From Actibacterium sp. 188UL27-1 (lineage in GTDB: Bacteria > Pseudomonadota > Alphaproteobacteria > Rhodobacterales > Rhodobacteraceae): a stretch of 64,000 nucleotides of DNA. The position numbers and the translations under genes were made by a program. Where the stretch lies: positions 62,001 to 126,000 of the forward strand of contig NZ_JAFEUL010000006.1 of the NCBI RefSeq assembly GCF_016901225.1, in the 5' to 3' direction. Under the pieces are notes generated by a model that was not told the DNA's origin, made no database searches, and worked only from the letters and a program-made list of their open reading frames with translations. Below are positions 1 through 8,343 of this stretch, in pieces (positions within the stretch are counted from its first letter, which is position 1; every line of letters begins with the position of its first letter).

Positions 1-748
1 AACGGATGTGATTGCACCGCCTGCGATATCTGCTGCGCAAACGGCCCGAACTGTCGCACTCGGTGCCGCAATCTGGGCGCTCCCCCTGATCCTGACTTTC
101 GCGTTCGACGCGCGTCTTTTGACGGAGATCGGGTTGTTCTTTTCAAAACTCGCCGTGGTCACCTTTGGCGGGGCCTATGCAGTGCTGACCTACATGACCC
201 AGCAGGTCGTGCAGGATTACGGTTGGCTCACCACCGCGCAGATGATGGACGGGCTGGGCCTTGCCGAAACGACACCCGGCCCACTCATTCTTGTCACACA
301 ATTCGTGGGTACGCTGGCCGCCTTTTCAGAGGGAGGGTGGGTTTTTGCCTTGGCCGGTGCAACGATCACGCTTTGGGTCACGTTCGTGCCATGCTTCATC
401 TGGATCTTTGCCGGCGCCCCATACATAGAATGGATCACCCACCAGCCCCGCCTGAAAGGCGCGCTTGACGGGATCACGGCCGCCGTGGTGGGCGTGATTG
501 CCAATCTGTCACTCTGGTTTGCGGCCCATGTGTTTTTTGCCGATGTGGGGCGGTGGCAAGCGGGACCAGTCGATGTCATTTTCCCTAACATTGCCACGCT
601 GGACCTCACCGCCGCAGTCTTGGGTGTTGTGGCCTGGTTTCTGCTGGTGAGGCTGAGAGTATCGCTCCCCGTCGTCCTTGCGGCGCTTTCCATCGGCGGA
701 GCCGCGCTGTTGTGGATCCTGGGCAGCATAACGGGCACATTTTTTTAA
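1..748 (+). CDS. chrA: Chromate transporter ChrA, C-terminal part (5' end outside window)
   Basis: This is the second half of a CHR-family inner-membrane transporter, which exports chromate or related oxyanions. The reading frame is open from the first base, so the gene starts upstream; about 248 residues are visible. The segment FFSKLAVVTFGGAYAVL followed by GLAETTPGPLI is the typical ChrA half-repeat with its conserved TPGPL motif, and five to six hydrophobic segments follow. Full-length ChrA proteins have two such halves, so this is the C-terminal repeat. A GC-rich hairpin lies directly downstream. Substrate is inferred from family only. Confidence 0.9.
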   Translation, partial: TDVIAPPAISAAQTARTVALGAAIWALPLILTFAFDARLLTEIGLFFSKLAVVTFGGAYAVLTYMTQQVVQDYGWLTTAQMMDGLGLAETTPGPLILVTQFVGTLAAFSEGGWVFALAGATITLWVTFVPCFIWIFAGAPYIEWITHQPRLKGALDGITAAVVGVIANLSLWFAAHVFFADVGRWQAGPVDVIFPNIATLDLTAAVLGVVAWFLLVRLRVSLPVVLAALSIGGAALLWILGSITGTFF

Positions 749-752
749 CGGA

Positions 753-780
753 GGCGGGGCTATCATTGCCCCGCCAAAAG
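753..780 (+). terminator. GC-rich hairpin after chrA
   Basis: Perfect 8-bp arms GGCGGGGC (753-760) and GCCCCGCC (768-775) flank a 7-base loop and are followed by AAAAG. There is no U-run on the plus strand, so it may protect the mRNA 3' end or terminate weakly. A run of seven T precedes the hairpin at the chrA stop. Confidence 0.5.
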
Positions 781-823
781 CGCGTATGGTCAACACACTT
801 TAAAGAGGTTTGGACCTTTTCCA

Positions 824-1285
824 ATGGCGGATACCATCAAATACGGCCAGTTGATGCACCATGCGATGCGGGGGCTTATCCAGAATGTGCTGTCCATCGT
901 GGCGCAGGATGGTCTGCCCGGCGCGCACCATTTCTTTGTGACGTTTCAGACGACGCATCCGGATGTGCGATTGGCGGATTGGTTGCGCGACCGCTATCCC
1001 GATGAAATGACCGTTGTGATCCAGCATTGGTTTCAGGACCTGATGGTGCAGGATGAAGGCTTTGCCATTACCTTGAATTTCGGAGACAACCCAGAGCCTT
1101 TGTATATCCCCTATGACGCGATCCAAACCTTCGTGGACCCGTCCGTGGAATTTGGTCTGCGGTTCGAAAGCCAGGATGACGGCGAGACCCCGGTCGAAAC
1201 CGACGAAGCGCCCATGGTCGAAGCCGAGGCCCCCGAAAAGGAAAGCGAGGCCGAGGTAGTGAGCCTCGACAGCTTCCGCAAATAA
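824..1285 (+). CDS. sspB: SspB, ClpXP adaptor
   Basis: Alphaproteobacterial SspB, a stringent starvation protein B homologue. The family delivers ssrA-tagged and other substrates to ClpXP in the cytoplasm. The 153-residue protein has the usual plan: a folded domain of about 115 residues (from [19 protein letters not shown] through [15 protein letters not shown]), an acidic flexible linker rich in Glu and Ala, and a conserved short C-terminal tail VVSLDSFRK, taken as the ClpX-docking peptide. No strong ribosome-binding site lies close to this start, but the family N-terminus matches. It stands alone between chrA and fumC. Confidence 0.9.
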   Translation: MADTIKYGQLMHHAMRGLIQNVLSIVAQDGLPGAHHFFVTFQTTHPDVRLADWLRDRYPDEMTVVIQHWFQDLMVQDEGFAITLNFGDNPEPLYIPYDAIQTFVDPSVEFGLRFESQDDGETPVETDEAPMVEAEAPEKESEAEVVSLDSFRK

Positions 1286-1349
1286 ACCTGCAGTTGCCCC
1301 CATGGGGGCGTATCGTTACATGGCTCTCGACCCAGTTCCGGAGGAAGCC

Positions 1350-2741
1350 ATGTCTCAGACCCGCACAGAAACCGATAGCTTCGGCCCGTTGGAGGTTCCG
1401 TCCGACAAGTACTGGGGTGCACAAACCCAGCGCTCAATCCAGAACTTCCCCATCGGGTGGGAGAAACAACCGGTCGCAATCGTTCGGGCGCTGGGTGTCA
1501 TCAAACAAGCCTGCGCCAAGGCCAATACAGCGTCGGGGAAGCTGCCCGCCAATATCGGTGATGCCATTCAAGCGGCTGCCGCCGAGGTTGTCGCGGGGAA
1601 GCTTGATGACAATTTCCCTCTGGTCGTTTGGCAGACCGGGTCTGGCACACAATCCAACATGAATGCCAACGAGGTCATCGCGAACCGCGCGATTGAGGCT
1701 TTGGGCGGCCAGGTCGGTTCGAAATCACCGGTTCACCCGAACGATCATTGCAATATGGGGCAATCCTCGAACGATACGTTCCCGACGGCGATGCATATTG
1801 CCGTCGCCACGACCGCCCATGACGTGACCTTGCCCGGGCTTGCGAAGCTCCACGCCGCACTGGAGGCGAAGGTTCTGGAATTCGACGGTATCATCAAAAT
1901 CGGGCGGACCCATACCCAGGACGCGACGCCCCTGACGTTAAGCCAGGAATTTTCTGGCTACACCCATCAAGTTGCCATGGGCATTGCCCGGGTGCGCCAA
2001 GCGCTAGGGCGGATCTATGAGCTGGCCCAGGGTGGCACCGCCGTGGGCACAGGTCTGAACACCTCCCCTGGCTGGGCCGATGACGTTGCTGCCAATATGG
2101 CAGAGATCACTGGCCTGCCCTTCGTCACCGCACCCAACAAATTCGAGGCGCTGGCGGCCCATGATGCCATGGTCGAGATGTCGGGTGCGTTGAAAACCGT
2201 GGCTGCGAGCCTGTTCAAGATTGCCAATGATGTCCGGTTGCTTGGCTCCGGGCCGCGTTGTGGCCTGGGTGAGCTGGTCTTGCCCGAAAATGAACCAGGC
2301 AGCTCCATCATGCCCGGCAAGGTCAATCCAACGCAATGCGAGGCGCTTACCCAGGTCTGCGCCCATGTGATGGGCAATGATGCTGCTGTTGGTTTTGCCG
2401 GTAGCCAGGGCCATTTCGAACTGAACGTCTACAAACCCATGATGGCCTATAACGTGCTGCAATCCATGCAATTACTGGGCGATGCGGCAGTGGCCTTTAC
2501 GGATAACTGCGTTGTTGGTCTGAAGGCCGACGCAACCCGGATTGACAAACTGATGCGGGAAAGCCTGATGCTTGTGACGGCGTTGGCCCCGACCATCGGC
2601 TATGACAACGCCACCACGGTCGCCAAAACCGCGCATAAAAATGGCACGACACTCAAGCAAGAGGCCATTGCACTGGGCTTTGTCGACGAAGCGACGTTCG
2701 ACGAGGTTGTTCGGCCCGAACACATGGTCGGGCCGAAATGA
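1350..2741 (+). CDS. fumC: Class II fumarate hydratase
   Basis: Interconverts fumarate and L-malate in the citric acid cycle; cytoplasmic, iron-independent homotetramer. The 463-residue length is normal. The fumarase/aspartase signature [11 protein letters not shown] lies near residues 317-327, and [14 protein letters not shown] and [11 protein letters not shown] are the other substrate-site segments. An in-frame ATG exists at 1302, but the ATG at 1350 has GGAGGA a few bases upstream and gives the standard N-terminus [12 protein letters not shown]. Its stop overlaps the start of the DUF4169 gene by ATGA, which implies translational coupling. Confidence 0.97.
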   Translation: MSQTRTETDSFGPLEVPSDKYWGAQTQRSIQNFPIGWEKQPVAIVRALGVIKQACAKANTASGKLPANIGDAIQAAAAEVVAGKLDDNFPLVVWQTGSGTQSNMNANEVIANRAIEALGGQVGSKSPVHPNDHCNMGQSSNDTFPTAMHIAVATTAHDVTLPGLAKLHAALEAKVLEFDGIIKIGRTHTQDATPLTLSQEFSGYTHQVAMGIARVRQALGRIYELAQGGTAVGTGLNTSPGWADDVAANMAEITGLPFVTAPNKFEALAAHDAMVEMSGALKTVAASLFKIANDVRLLGSGPRCGLGELVLPENEPGSSIMPGKVNPTQCEALTQVCAHVMGNDAAVGFAGSQGHFELNVYKPMMAYNVLQSMQLLGDAAVAFTDNCVVGLKADATRIDKLMRESLMLVTALAPTIGYDNATTVAKTAHKNGTTLKQEAIALGFVDEATFDEVVRPEHMVGPK

Positions 2742-2920
2742 GCAAACCCATCAATCTGAACCGCGCCCGAAAAGCCAGGGCGCGGCAGGAAAAACGCCAG
2801 AAAGCGGACGAAAACGCCGTTATTCACGGCAGAACAAAAGCTCAGAAAGCAACCGACGATGCGGCACGCGAATCATTGCAAAAGCATCTTGATCAACAAA
2901 ATCTGAGACCCGACAACTAG
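2738..2920 (+). CDS. DUF4169 small basic protein
   Basis: A 60-residue, very basic, Lys/Arg/Ala-rich protein starting [19 protein letters not shown]. This is the DUF4169 family, which in Rhodobacteraceae usually follows fumC. The start ATG overlaps the fumC stop (ATGA). Charge and predicted helix suggest nucleic-acid or ribosome contact, but no function is established. The next gene, a ribbon-helix-helix protein, often accompanies it. Confidence 0.85.
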   Translation: MSKPINLNRARKARARQEKRQKADENAVIHGRTKAQKATDDAARESLQKHLDQQNLRPDN

Positions 2921-3131
2921 TTTTCCGAAACAATTCACCTATTTTTATGTCGATATCCTAACAAAACGTTACCCCAAACACTCCTGATCATCGCCGCACT
3001 AAGGACAGATTTGTTGTTAGTATGCATACGGGAAGAAGTGCACGGGTAAGAAAAATGCAATTAAAAGCTGAAAAAACGCAACTTGGCGTTCTAAGCGATT
3101 CTATGCTGATGAGGCAGTCAGGCGGACCATC

Positions 3132-3371
3132 ATGGAAATGAGCCGTCCTCGCAAACACTCCCTCACCTTGGCTGGGCATCGTACATCGGTCTCGCTGGAG
3201 GATCCCTTCTGGCGCGCCTTTCAAGACATTGCCTCCGAAGAAGGTTTGGCGCTGAATGCGCTGGCCGCCCGGATCGACCGGGAACGGGGTACCAATACCG
3301 GACTGGCATCCGCCATCCGTCTTTATGTGCTGGCCCATTTCCAGCGGAAGTGCATGCCGCAGCAGGCGTAG
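3132..3371 (+). CDS. Ribbon-helix-helix domain protein
   Basis: A 79-residue protein of the alphaproteobacterial RHH_4 type. The core SLTLAGHRTSVSLEDPFW is the DNA-contacting ribbon and is followed by two helices (FQDIASEEGLALNALAARID, then SAIRLYVLAHFQ). Such proteins are assumed to bind DNA as dimers, and targets are unknown. A second ATG two codons in (3138) is an equally possible start. The 211-bp gap upstream contains an AT-rich stretch that could carry its own promoter. A long inverted repeat follows the gene at 3375-3424. Confidence 0.8.
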   Translation: MEMSRPRKHSLTLAGHRTSVSLEDPFWRAFQDIASEEGLALNALAARIDRERGTNTGLASAIRLYVLAHFQRKCMPQQA

Positions 3372-3374
3372 AAT

Positions 3375-3424
3375 ACCTGCGCAGGTCTCATCCCGGCAGA
3401 AGGCAGGGATTATGGGACCTGCGC
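3375..3424 (+). terminator. Palindrome plus long hairpin after the ribbon-helix-helix gene
   Basis: ACCTGCGCAGGT (3375-3386) is a perfect 12-bp palindrome overlapping the gene's end region. Its core GCGCAGGTC (3379-3387) also pairs with GACCTGCGC (3416-3424) to make a 9-bp stem with an inner TCCC/GGGA pairing. It may be a factor-independent terminator without a clear U-run, or a regulator site. Confidence 0.4.
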
Positions 3425-3564
3425 CGCGCATGTCACTTGAGATGCCCCACGATCTTTGGATCGGTCGGGGCATTTTCCTGTTGCAAAATCGATACTATAA
3501 TCGGGGGTAAGGCATGAGACGACGACAGCCTCCGCTTACGTGATCCTGCCCCAATGCAGACATA

Positions 3565-4317
3565 TCAGCCGATAGCGGCCATCCAGGGAAAGACCTCAAG
3601 CAGCCAAAAGGCGAACTGCGAAAACCCACCGGTGATCATCAAAAGGCCGACCGTCCACAAGAGCAGGCCCATAACGCGCTCGATCCGGTCCATGTTTCGC
3701 TTCATCCACGCCATGAAACCGGTCAGGCGGGGAAAGAATATCGCCACCAACAGAAACGGGATACCCAATCCGGCGGCGTAGATCGCCAATAGGGTCGTGC
3801 CCTTTGCGACATTGGCCTCCGATGCGGCAAGGCTGAGGATAGCACCCAGCTGGGGTCCGATACACGGGGTCCAGCCAAAGGCAAAGGCCAGGCCCAGAAC
3901 GTAGGCCCCAAGGGCAGATCCCCCGCGGTCGCCCGCATCCAGGCGGGCCTCACGTTCCAGGAAAGGGATCCGGTAGATCCCGACAAAATGACCACCAAAC
4001 CCCATCACCAGGATGCCAGCAAACAGGTTGAAATACCCCTGATTCTGCAAAAAAAACTGACCAAAGATCGATGCGGTGAAGCCCAAAAACAGAAAGACGG
4101 TCGATAGACCCATCACGAAAAACAGCGCCGTGATGATCACCTTGCGCCGGTCGGCCTGACTGTCCTGCATGTCTGACATGCTGACGCCACCCATATAGGC
4201 AAGGTAAGGCGGCACGATAGGCAGTACGCAGGGGCTTAAAAAACTGATGATCCCCGCCATCAGAGCAACCGCCATGGCAGGCAATAAGCCTGCATCGATA
4301 ATGTCGAATCCGAACAT
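3565..4317 (-). CDS. ccdA: CcdA-type cytochrome c biogenesis / thiol-disulfide transmembrane protein
   Basis: Moves reducing equivalents from cytoplasmic thioredoxin to periplasmic thiol-disulfide proteins, as needed for cytochrome c maturation. The 250-residue protein has six hydrophobic segments and the two conserved membrane cysteines, in SFLSPCVLPIVPPYL (Cys30) and GWTPCIGPQLG (Cys152). I start at 4317 because TAGGAG precedes this ATG and it gives the usual N-terminus MFGFDII; an upstream in-frame start would add 22 atypical residues. It is divergent from tusA, another sulfur gene, with about 125 bp between them. Confidence 0.92.
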   Translation of the reverse strand: MFGFDIIDAGLLPAMAVALMAGIISFLSPCVLPIVPPYLAYMGGVSMSDMQDSQADRRKVIITALFFVMGLSTVFLFLGFTASIFGQFFLQNQGYFNLFAGILVMGFGGHFVGIYRIPFLEREARLDAGDRGGSALGAYVLGLAFAFGWTPCIGPQLGAILSLAASEANVAKGTTLLAIYAAGLGIPFLLVAIFFPRLTGFMAWMKRNMDRIERVMGLLLWTVGLLMITGGFSQFAFWLLEVFPWMAAIG

Positions 4318-4443
4318 GTCCGCTCCTAGCCCCGAGCTTCTGATAACCAATGATCCGGCCAAGGTCACTCTAACAGCTGTCACATTGACGTGCTGTTTAT
4401 GTCACCTAGGAAATCGAGACACGGCCAGTTAAATATCGACGCT

Positions 4444-4674
4444 ATGACATACCATGCCGAACTTGATGCTTTGGGGCTGCTTTGTCCCCTGCCCGTTTTG
4501 AAGGCGCGCAAGCGCATGTCAGCGCTGGAGGCGGGGCAAGTGCTTCGCATGGCGACCGATGATCCTGCGGCGCTGATTGATGTGCCCCACTACTGTGCCG
4601 AGGCTGGCCATGATTTGCTCGATCAACAGGAGGCGGACGGTATCGCCACCTTCCTGATCCGCAAATCCGCCTGA
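4444..4674 (+). CDS. tusA: TusA/SirA-family sulfur carrier protein
   Basis: A 76-residue sulfurtransferase-type carrier that accepts persulfide sulfur on a single cysteine; the family serves tRNA 2-thiolation, molybdenum cofactor and related sulfur traffic. The motif LLCPLPVLKARK holds the acceptor Cys14. The start at 4444 gives the classic short N-terminus (MTYHAELDALG). The paralogue is not assigned by sequence alone. It is convergent with rne across a shared terminator. Confidence 0.9.
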   Translation: MTYHAELDALGLLCPLPVLKARKRMSALEAGQVLRMATDDPAALIDVPHYCAEAGHDLLDQQEADGIATFLIRKSA

Positions 4675-4704
4675 AAGCCCACAGCGCCGATCCACCCTCA
4701 AAAA

Positions 4705-4740
4705 GAAAAAGCCGCGGATGATATAATCCACGGCTTTCTG
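4705..4740. terminator. Bidirectional terminator between tusA and rne
   Basis: AAGCCGCGGA (4709-4718) pairs with TCCACGGCTT (4727-4736) with one mismatch and an eight-base loop. On the minus strand the stem is followed by TTTTTCTTTTT, a strong U-run ending rne. On the plus strand the tail is TCTGTT, which is weaker and would end tusA. Confidence 0.8.
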
Positions 4741-4757
4741 TTGGGTGTATGATCAGA

Positions 4758-7544
4758 TTAACGGCCGAGTGACCACCAGCCCTTTCGCTTTGGCTTGGCC
4801 GGTTTCTCCGGCTCGGGCACTACCGCAACCTCGACCGGAGCGGAAGCCAGGGCCGGTTCACTGACAACCGCTTCGGCCATGGGTTCTGGCTGTTTGACGT
4901 CTGCCACCTCCGCAACGACCTCAGGTGCAGGCTGCTCAGCTTCCACTTCGGGGGCCTCAACACTGGTGGGCGTGGCCTTGGTTGGTGCTGGCTCTGCCGG
5001 TGTACTTTCCGTGGCCTCAGCTTCCGTCTTGCGCTTGCGGGTCCGGGTGCGCTTTTTCGGCGCCGGAGCCTCCTCACCAGCGGTGGCTTCCCCTTCGACG
5101 ACCTCCGGTTTGTCTTCGGTCTTTTTGGCACGGGTGCGGCGGCGCGGTTTCTTGGCTGGCTTCTCCGCATCCTCGGCGCTGGTTTCCGCGTCCGCGACTG
5201 GCTCCGGAGCAGCCTCGGTTGGGCCACCCGCATCCGCCGGAGCGTCTTCGGCCTCGGCAGCAGGCTTGTTGGCATCGCCGTCGGCAGCGTCCTGCGTGTC
5301 ATCGTTGGCCTGTGTCTCTGCATCCGCGCCATTGCCGGAACCACCCCGGCGACGGCGACGGCGACGACGGCGCTTTTTGGGCTGGTCCCCTTCGTCGGCA
5401 GCCTCGGTAGCCGCCTCGGGAGCGGCCTGGTCTTCAACTTCCTCCTCAACATCCGGCATGTCAGACGTATCGATAGAGATCACCGGCGCTGTGGCAACGA
5501 CGACGCGGGTCGCGGTCTTGAACTTCTCGATGCTGAAATCCGGGCTGATCAAATGCGGATCCGCTTCGATCCGAACGGATAACCCGTAGCGCGCTTCGAT
5601 CTGGGCCACGTGATCACGCTTTTGGTTCATCAGGAAATTACAGATGCCCACGGGCGCCTTCACAAGAGCTTCACGCGTTTTCTGACGCGTTCCCTCCTCT
5701 TCCAGTTGCCGCAGGATCGTCAGGCCAAGGCTGTCATCGGACCGAAGCAGACCGGTGCCATGGCAATGCGGACAGGGTTGGGTTGTCGATTCCAACATAC
5801 CCGGACGCAAACGCTGGCGGCTCATCTCCATCAGGCCAAAGCCCGAGATGCGGCCCACTTGGATCCGTGCACGGTCGGTCTTGAGCTTATCCTTGAACAG
5901 CTTTTCGACCTTGGCGTTGTTCCGGCGATCCTCCATATCGATGAAGTCGATCACAATCAGACCGGCGAGGTCGCGCAGGCGCAATTGGCGGGCCACTTCC
6001 TCGGCCGCTTCCATATTGGTCTTGGTCGCCGTTTCCTCAATCGAACCTTCCTTGGTGGCTCGGCCGGAGTTGACATCAATCGCCACCAACGCCTCGGTCA
6101 CGCCGATGACGATATAGCCGCCCGATTTCAACTGAACGGTCGGGTTGAACATTCCGCTGAGGTAGCTTTCAACCTGGTGCCGCGCAAAAAGCGGCATCGG
6201 ATCCTGGTACTGCTTCACGTTCTTGGCGTGGGACGGCATGATCATTTTCATGAAGTCTTTGGCCGTCCGGTAGCCTTTGTCGCCTTCGACCAGAACCTCA
6301 TCGATATCGCGATTGTACAAATCGCGGATCGACCGTTTGATCAAGTCGCCTTCCTCGTAGATCGGCGCAGGCGCCATCGATTTCAGCGTCAGTTCGCGAA
6401 TCTGCTCCCAGAGGCGCTGCAGATATTCGTAATCGCGCTTGATCTCTGTCTTGGTCCGCTTGGCACCAGCGGTGCGCACGATCAGGCCTGCGCCTTCCGG
6501 CACGTCGATCTCGCCTGCGATGTCCTTCAGCTTTTTGCGATCGGCGGCGTTGGTGATCTTGCGGCTGATGCCCCCGCCACGCGCCGTGTTCGGCATCAAA
6601 ACGCAGTAGCGGCCAGCCAAGCTCAGATATGTGGTGAGGGCCGCACCTTTATTGCCGCGCTCTTCCTTGACGACCTGAACCAGCAGGATCTGACGGACCT
6701 TGATAACTTCCTGGATCTTGTAGCGACGCACGCGGGGTTTGCGGCGGGGGCGGATCTCTTCGGTGACATCCTCATCGGCCACGGATTCGATGCTCTCGTC
6801 CCGTTCGCTGGCATCCAGAACCTGGGCGTCTGCGTCGTCATCCTCGCCTGGGGGCGTGTCGGTGGATGCGGGTCCTTCAGCGACGACGAGATCAGCGTCG
6901 GCCGTAGCGGTATCGCTTTCAGCGACCGCATCCGTCCCTTCCTCAGGTGCAGGTTCCTGGATCTCTGCCTCTGTTTCCGGCGCTGCCTCAGTCTCTGCTG
7001 CGGCGGCCTCGGGTTTGGTTTCGTCATCAGCGGCGGCTGGCGCACCGTCTTCAGCAACCTCGATCGGCGCTACCGGGTCGTCATTGTCAGTGTCATCGTC
7101 AAGATCGACCACATCCATTCCACTGATCCCACCGGACTCAGATGAGGCGACATCGCGGGTTTCGACCGCATCCTTGTCAGCGCTCTTGGCGGCCTTGGTG
7201 GACCTGCGCTTGCGGGCCGGTTTCTTTTCAGGCTCGTCCTCTTCAGCCTCTTTGGCGTAAGCACGTTCTTCGGCCAGCAAGGCTTCTCGGTCGGCGACGG
7301 GAATCTGGTAGTAATCCGGGTGGATTTCCGAGAAAGCGAGAAAACCATGGCGATTGCCGCCATAGTCCACAAAGGCCGCCTGCAGGGACGGTTCGACACG
7401 GGTTACTTTGGCGAGGTATATATTACCGGCAAGCTGGCGCCGATTTACAGTTTCAAAGTCGAACTCATCAACCTTGTTTCCGTCAACCACAACCACGCGC
7501 GTCTCCTCGGCGTGGGTGGCATCGATAAGCATTTTCTTAGGCAT
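4758..7544 (-). CDS. rne: Ribonuclease E
   Basis: The essential endoribonuclease and degradosome scaffold. In the 928-residue protein the S1 domain is split by an acidic Glu/Asp/Ala/Pro insertion (about residues 95-275), as in related alphaproteobacteria. The DNase I-like catalytic core has AIDVNSGRATKEGS and IVIDFIDME carrying the two metal-binding aspartates. The zinc-link TQPCPHCHGTG follows, then a C-terminal half with a run of ten arginines and long Ala/Glu/Pro/Lys low-complexity sequence. It ends KPKRKGWWSLGR; a GWW tail binds PNPase in Caulobacter. I start at ATG 7544 (MPKKMLIDATH); a TTG three codons upstream is less likely. A long leader is expected because RNase E autoregulates through its 5' UTR in other bacteria. 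Confidence 0.96.
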   Translation of the reverse strand: MPKKMLIDATHAEETRVVVVDGNKVDEFDFETVNRRQLAGNIYLAKVTRVEPSLQAAFVDYGGNRHGFLAFSEIHPDYYQIPVADREALLAEERAYAKEAEEDEPEKKPARKRRSTKAAKSADKDAVETRDVASSESGGISGMDVVDLDDDTDNDDPVAPIEVAEDGAPAAADDETKPEAAAAETEAAPETEAEIQEPAPEEGTDAVAESDTATADADLVVAEGPASTDTPPGEDDDADAQVLDASERDESIESVADEDVTEEIRPRRKPRVRRYKIQEVIKVRQILLVQVVKEERGNKGAALTTYLSLAGRYCVLMPNTARGGGISRKITNAADRKKLKDIAGEIDVPEGAGLIVRTAGAKRTKTEIKRDYEYLQRLWEQIRELTLKSMAPAPIYEEGDLIKRSIRDLYNRDIDEVLVEGDKGYRTAKDFMKMIMPSHAKNVKQYQDPMPLFARHQVESYLSGMFNPTVQLKSGGYIVIGVTEALVAIDVNSGRATKEGSIEETATKTNMEAAEEVARQLRLRDLAGLIVIDFIDMEDRRNNAKVEKLFKDKLKTDRARIQVGRISGFGLMEMSRQRLRPGMLESTTQPCPHCHGTGLLRSDDSLGLTILRQLEEEGTRQKTREALVKAPVGICNFLMNQKRDHVAQIEARYGLSVRIEADPHLISPDFSIEKFKTATRVVVATAPVISIDTSDMPDVEEEVEDQAAPEAATEAADEGDQPKKRRRRRRRRRGGSGNGADAETQANDDTQDAADGDANKPAAEAEDAPADAGGPTEAAPEPVADAETSAEDAEKPAKKPRRRTRAKKTEDKPEVVEGEATAGEEAPAPKKRTRTRKRKTEAEATESTPAEPAPTKATPTSVEAPEVEAEQPAPEVVAEVADVKQPEPMAEAVVSEPALASAPVEVAVVPEPEKPAKPKRKGWWSLGR

Positions 7545-8113
7545 GTGATCCAATCACATCTCAAAGCACCGGCCCCGGGCGGGGCCAGCACGCGTGTGAG
7601 ATGTTTTGTAAAGGCGAAACGCGCGGCAGAGCATCGGCCGATTGGCCTGTCTATGTGTCTGTTCATCGACGGCGCGCGTTGCATCGCGGTTCTTCTCCGA
7701 TGCGCTGTCGCAAGGCAACTAGCGCATCCATTCAAATCCCAAACATGTTTTCGTCTGGGCGTTACGTCAGGCCCAGGGGGCCAAATCGGTCCGATCACGA
7801 GGCAGAGCCACATGCCCTTATCCCCGGTGATCAGAGAAACTAACCGGGCCCACCAACCGTATTGGCCGCCCGTCTGACAACATTAAGGTGGATAAGGACG
7901 GGATTACAATGGGCAATTCTGCAACGGTACCACCCAACCTCCCGGTCGCGGCCAAACAGCTGCTGTTCCGTCCCGCCATGTCGGACGATTACATCACAGA
8001 GTTCCCGGCAATTTCTGACGGAGGCCGTTCAATACCGTTCATCGAAGAACAAGATGATCTTTCCCGTCAGAGCCAGATTCACGTCCCACGTCCAGATTTT
8101 TGGTCGCAGCAAT
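7545..8113. other. Long gap: rne leader region and weak open frames
   Basis: About 570 bases separate the rne start from the first remnant upstream. Part must be the rne promoter and leader, but I cannot point to a convincing minus-strand sigma-70 pair. Several frames are open, yet none recalls a known protein. The plus-strand frame at 7909-8148 is listed separately. Confidence 0.5.
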
Positions 8114-8148
8114 CTACCGCTGCAGAACGGGACGACCTTCCGCGATGA
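7909..8148 (+). CDS. Short hypothetical reading frame, possibly the 5' remnant of a gene
   Basis: A 79-codon frame starting MGNSATVPPNLPVAAKQLL, with AAGGACGG about seven bases before the ATG, a good ribosome-binding site. The first 40 or so codons show the C/G-ending codon use of this genome; the last part does not, and its 3' end overlaps the remnant read on the other strand. I recognise no family. It could be a real short gene or the 5' piece of a gene cut during a rearrangement between rne and the DctD-type regulator. Confidence 0.3.
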   Translation: MGNSATVPPNLPVAAKQLLFRPAMSDDYITEFPAISDGGRSIPFIEEQDDLSRQSQIHVPRPDFWSQQSTAAERDDLPR

Positions 8149-8330
8149 CAGGCCGGATACCCACCGCAACGATAATAGCGGCCAAAGCGGCATCCAGTGC
8201 CCGGCTGAAGCGAAGGACCACAAAGGCACCCAGTAGATGACCGAAATCAAACCAAAAAGCACAAGTGTTCGGGTACAGCCGGTTAGCCAAACGGCTTAGA
8301 ACGGTATCCTCTCTATCAACAGAACCGTCG
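8114..8330 (-). pseudogene. C-terminal fragment of a small membrane protein, no start codon
   Basis: Reading the minus strand gives LANRLYPNTCAFWFDFGHLL, then GAFVVLRFSRALDAALAAII, then VAVGIRPVIAEGRPVLQR and a TAG stop at 8114-8116. The frame is open for about 80 codons from a stop inside the end of the neighbouring regulator gene, has genome-like codon use, and has no ATG or GTG before its hydrophobic segment. It looks like the last helix and tail of a LysE/RhtB-like or other small permease whose front is missing. The family is a guess; the absence of a start is seen directly. Confidence 0.45.
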
Positions 8331-8343
8331 ACCGAAGACCACT

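Noticed and set aside
4795-5589. Plus-strand frame of 264 codons opposite rne
   Set aside because: Serine/alanine/glycine-rich antisense of the RNase E low-complexity tail; an artefact of GC-rich codons, not a gene.
5610-7145. Plus-strand frame of 511 codons inside rne
   Set aside because: Lies wholly within the RNase E coding sequence, has no family resemblance and no ribosome-binding site.
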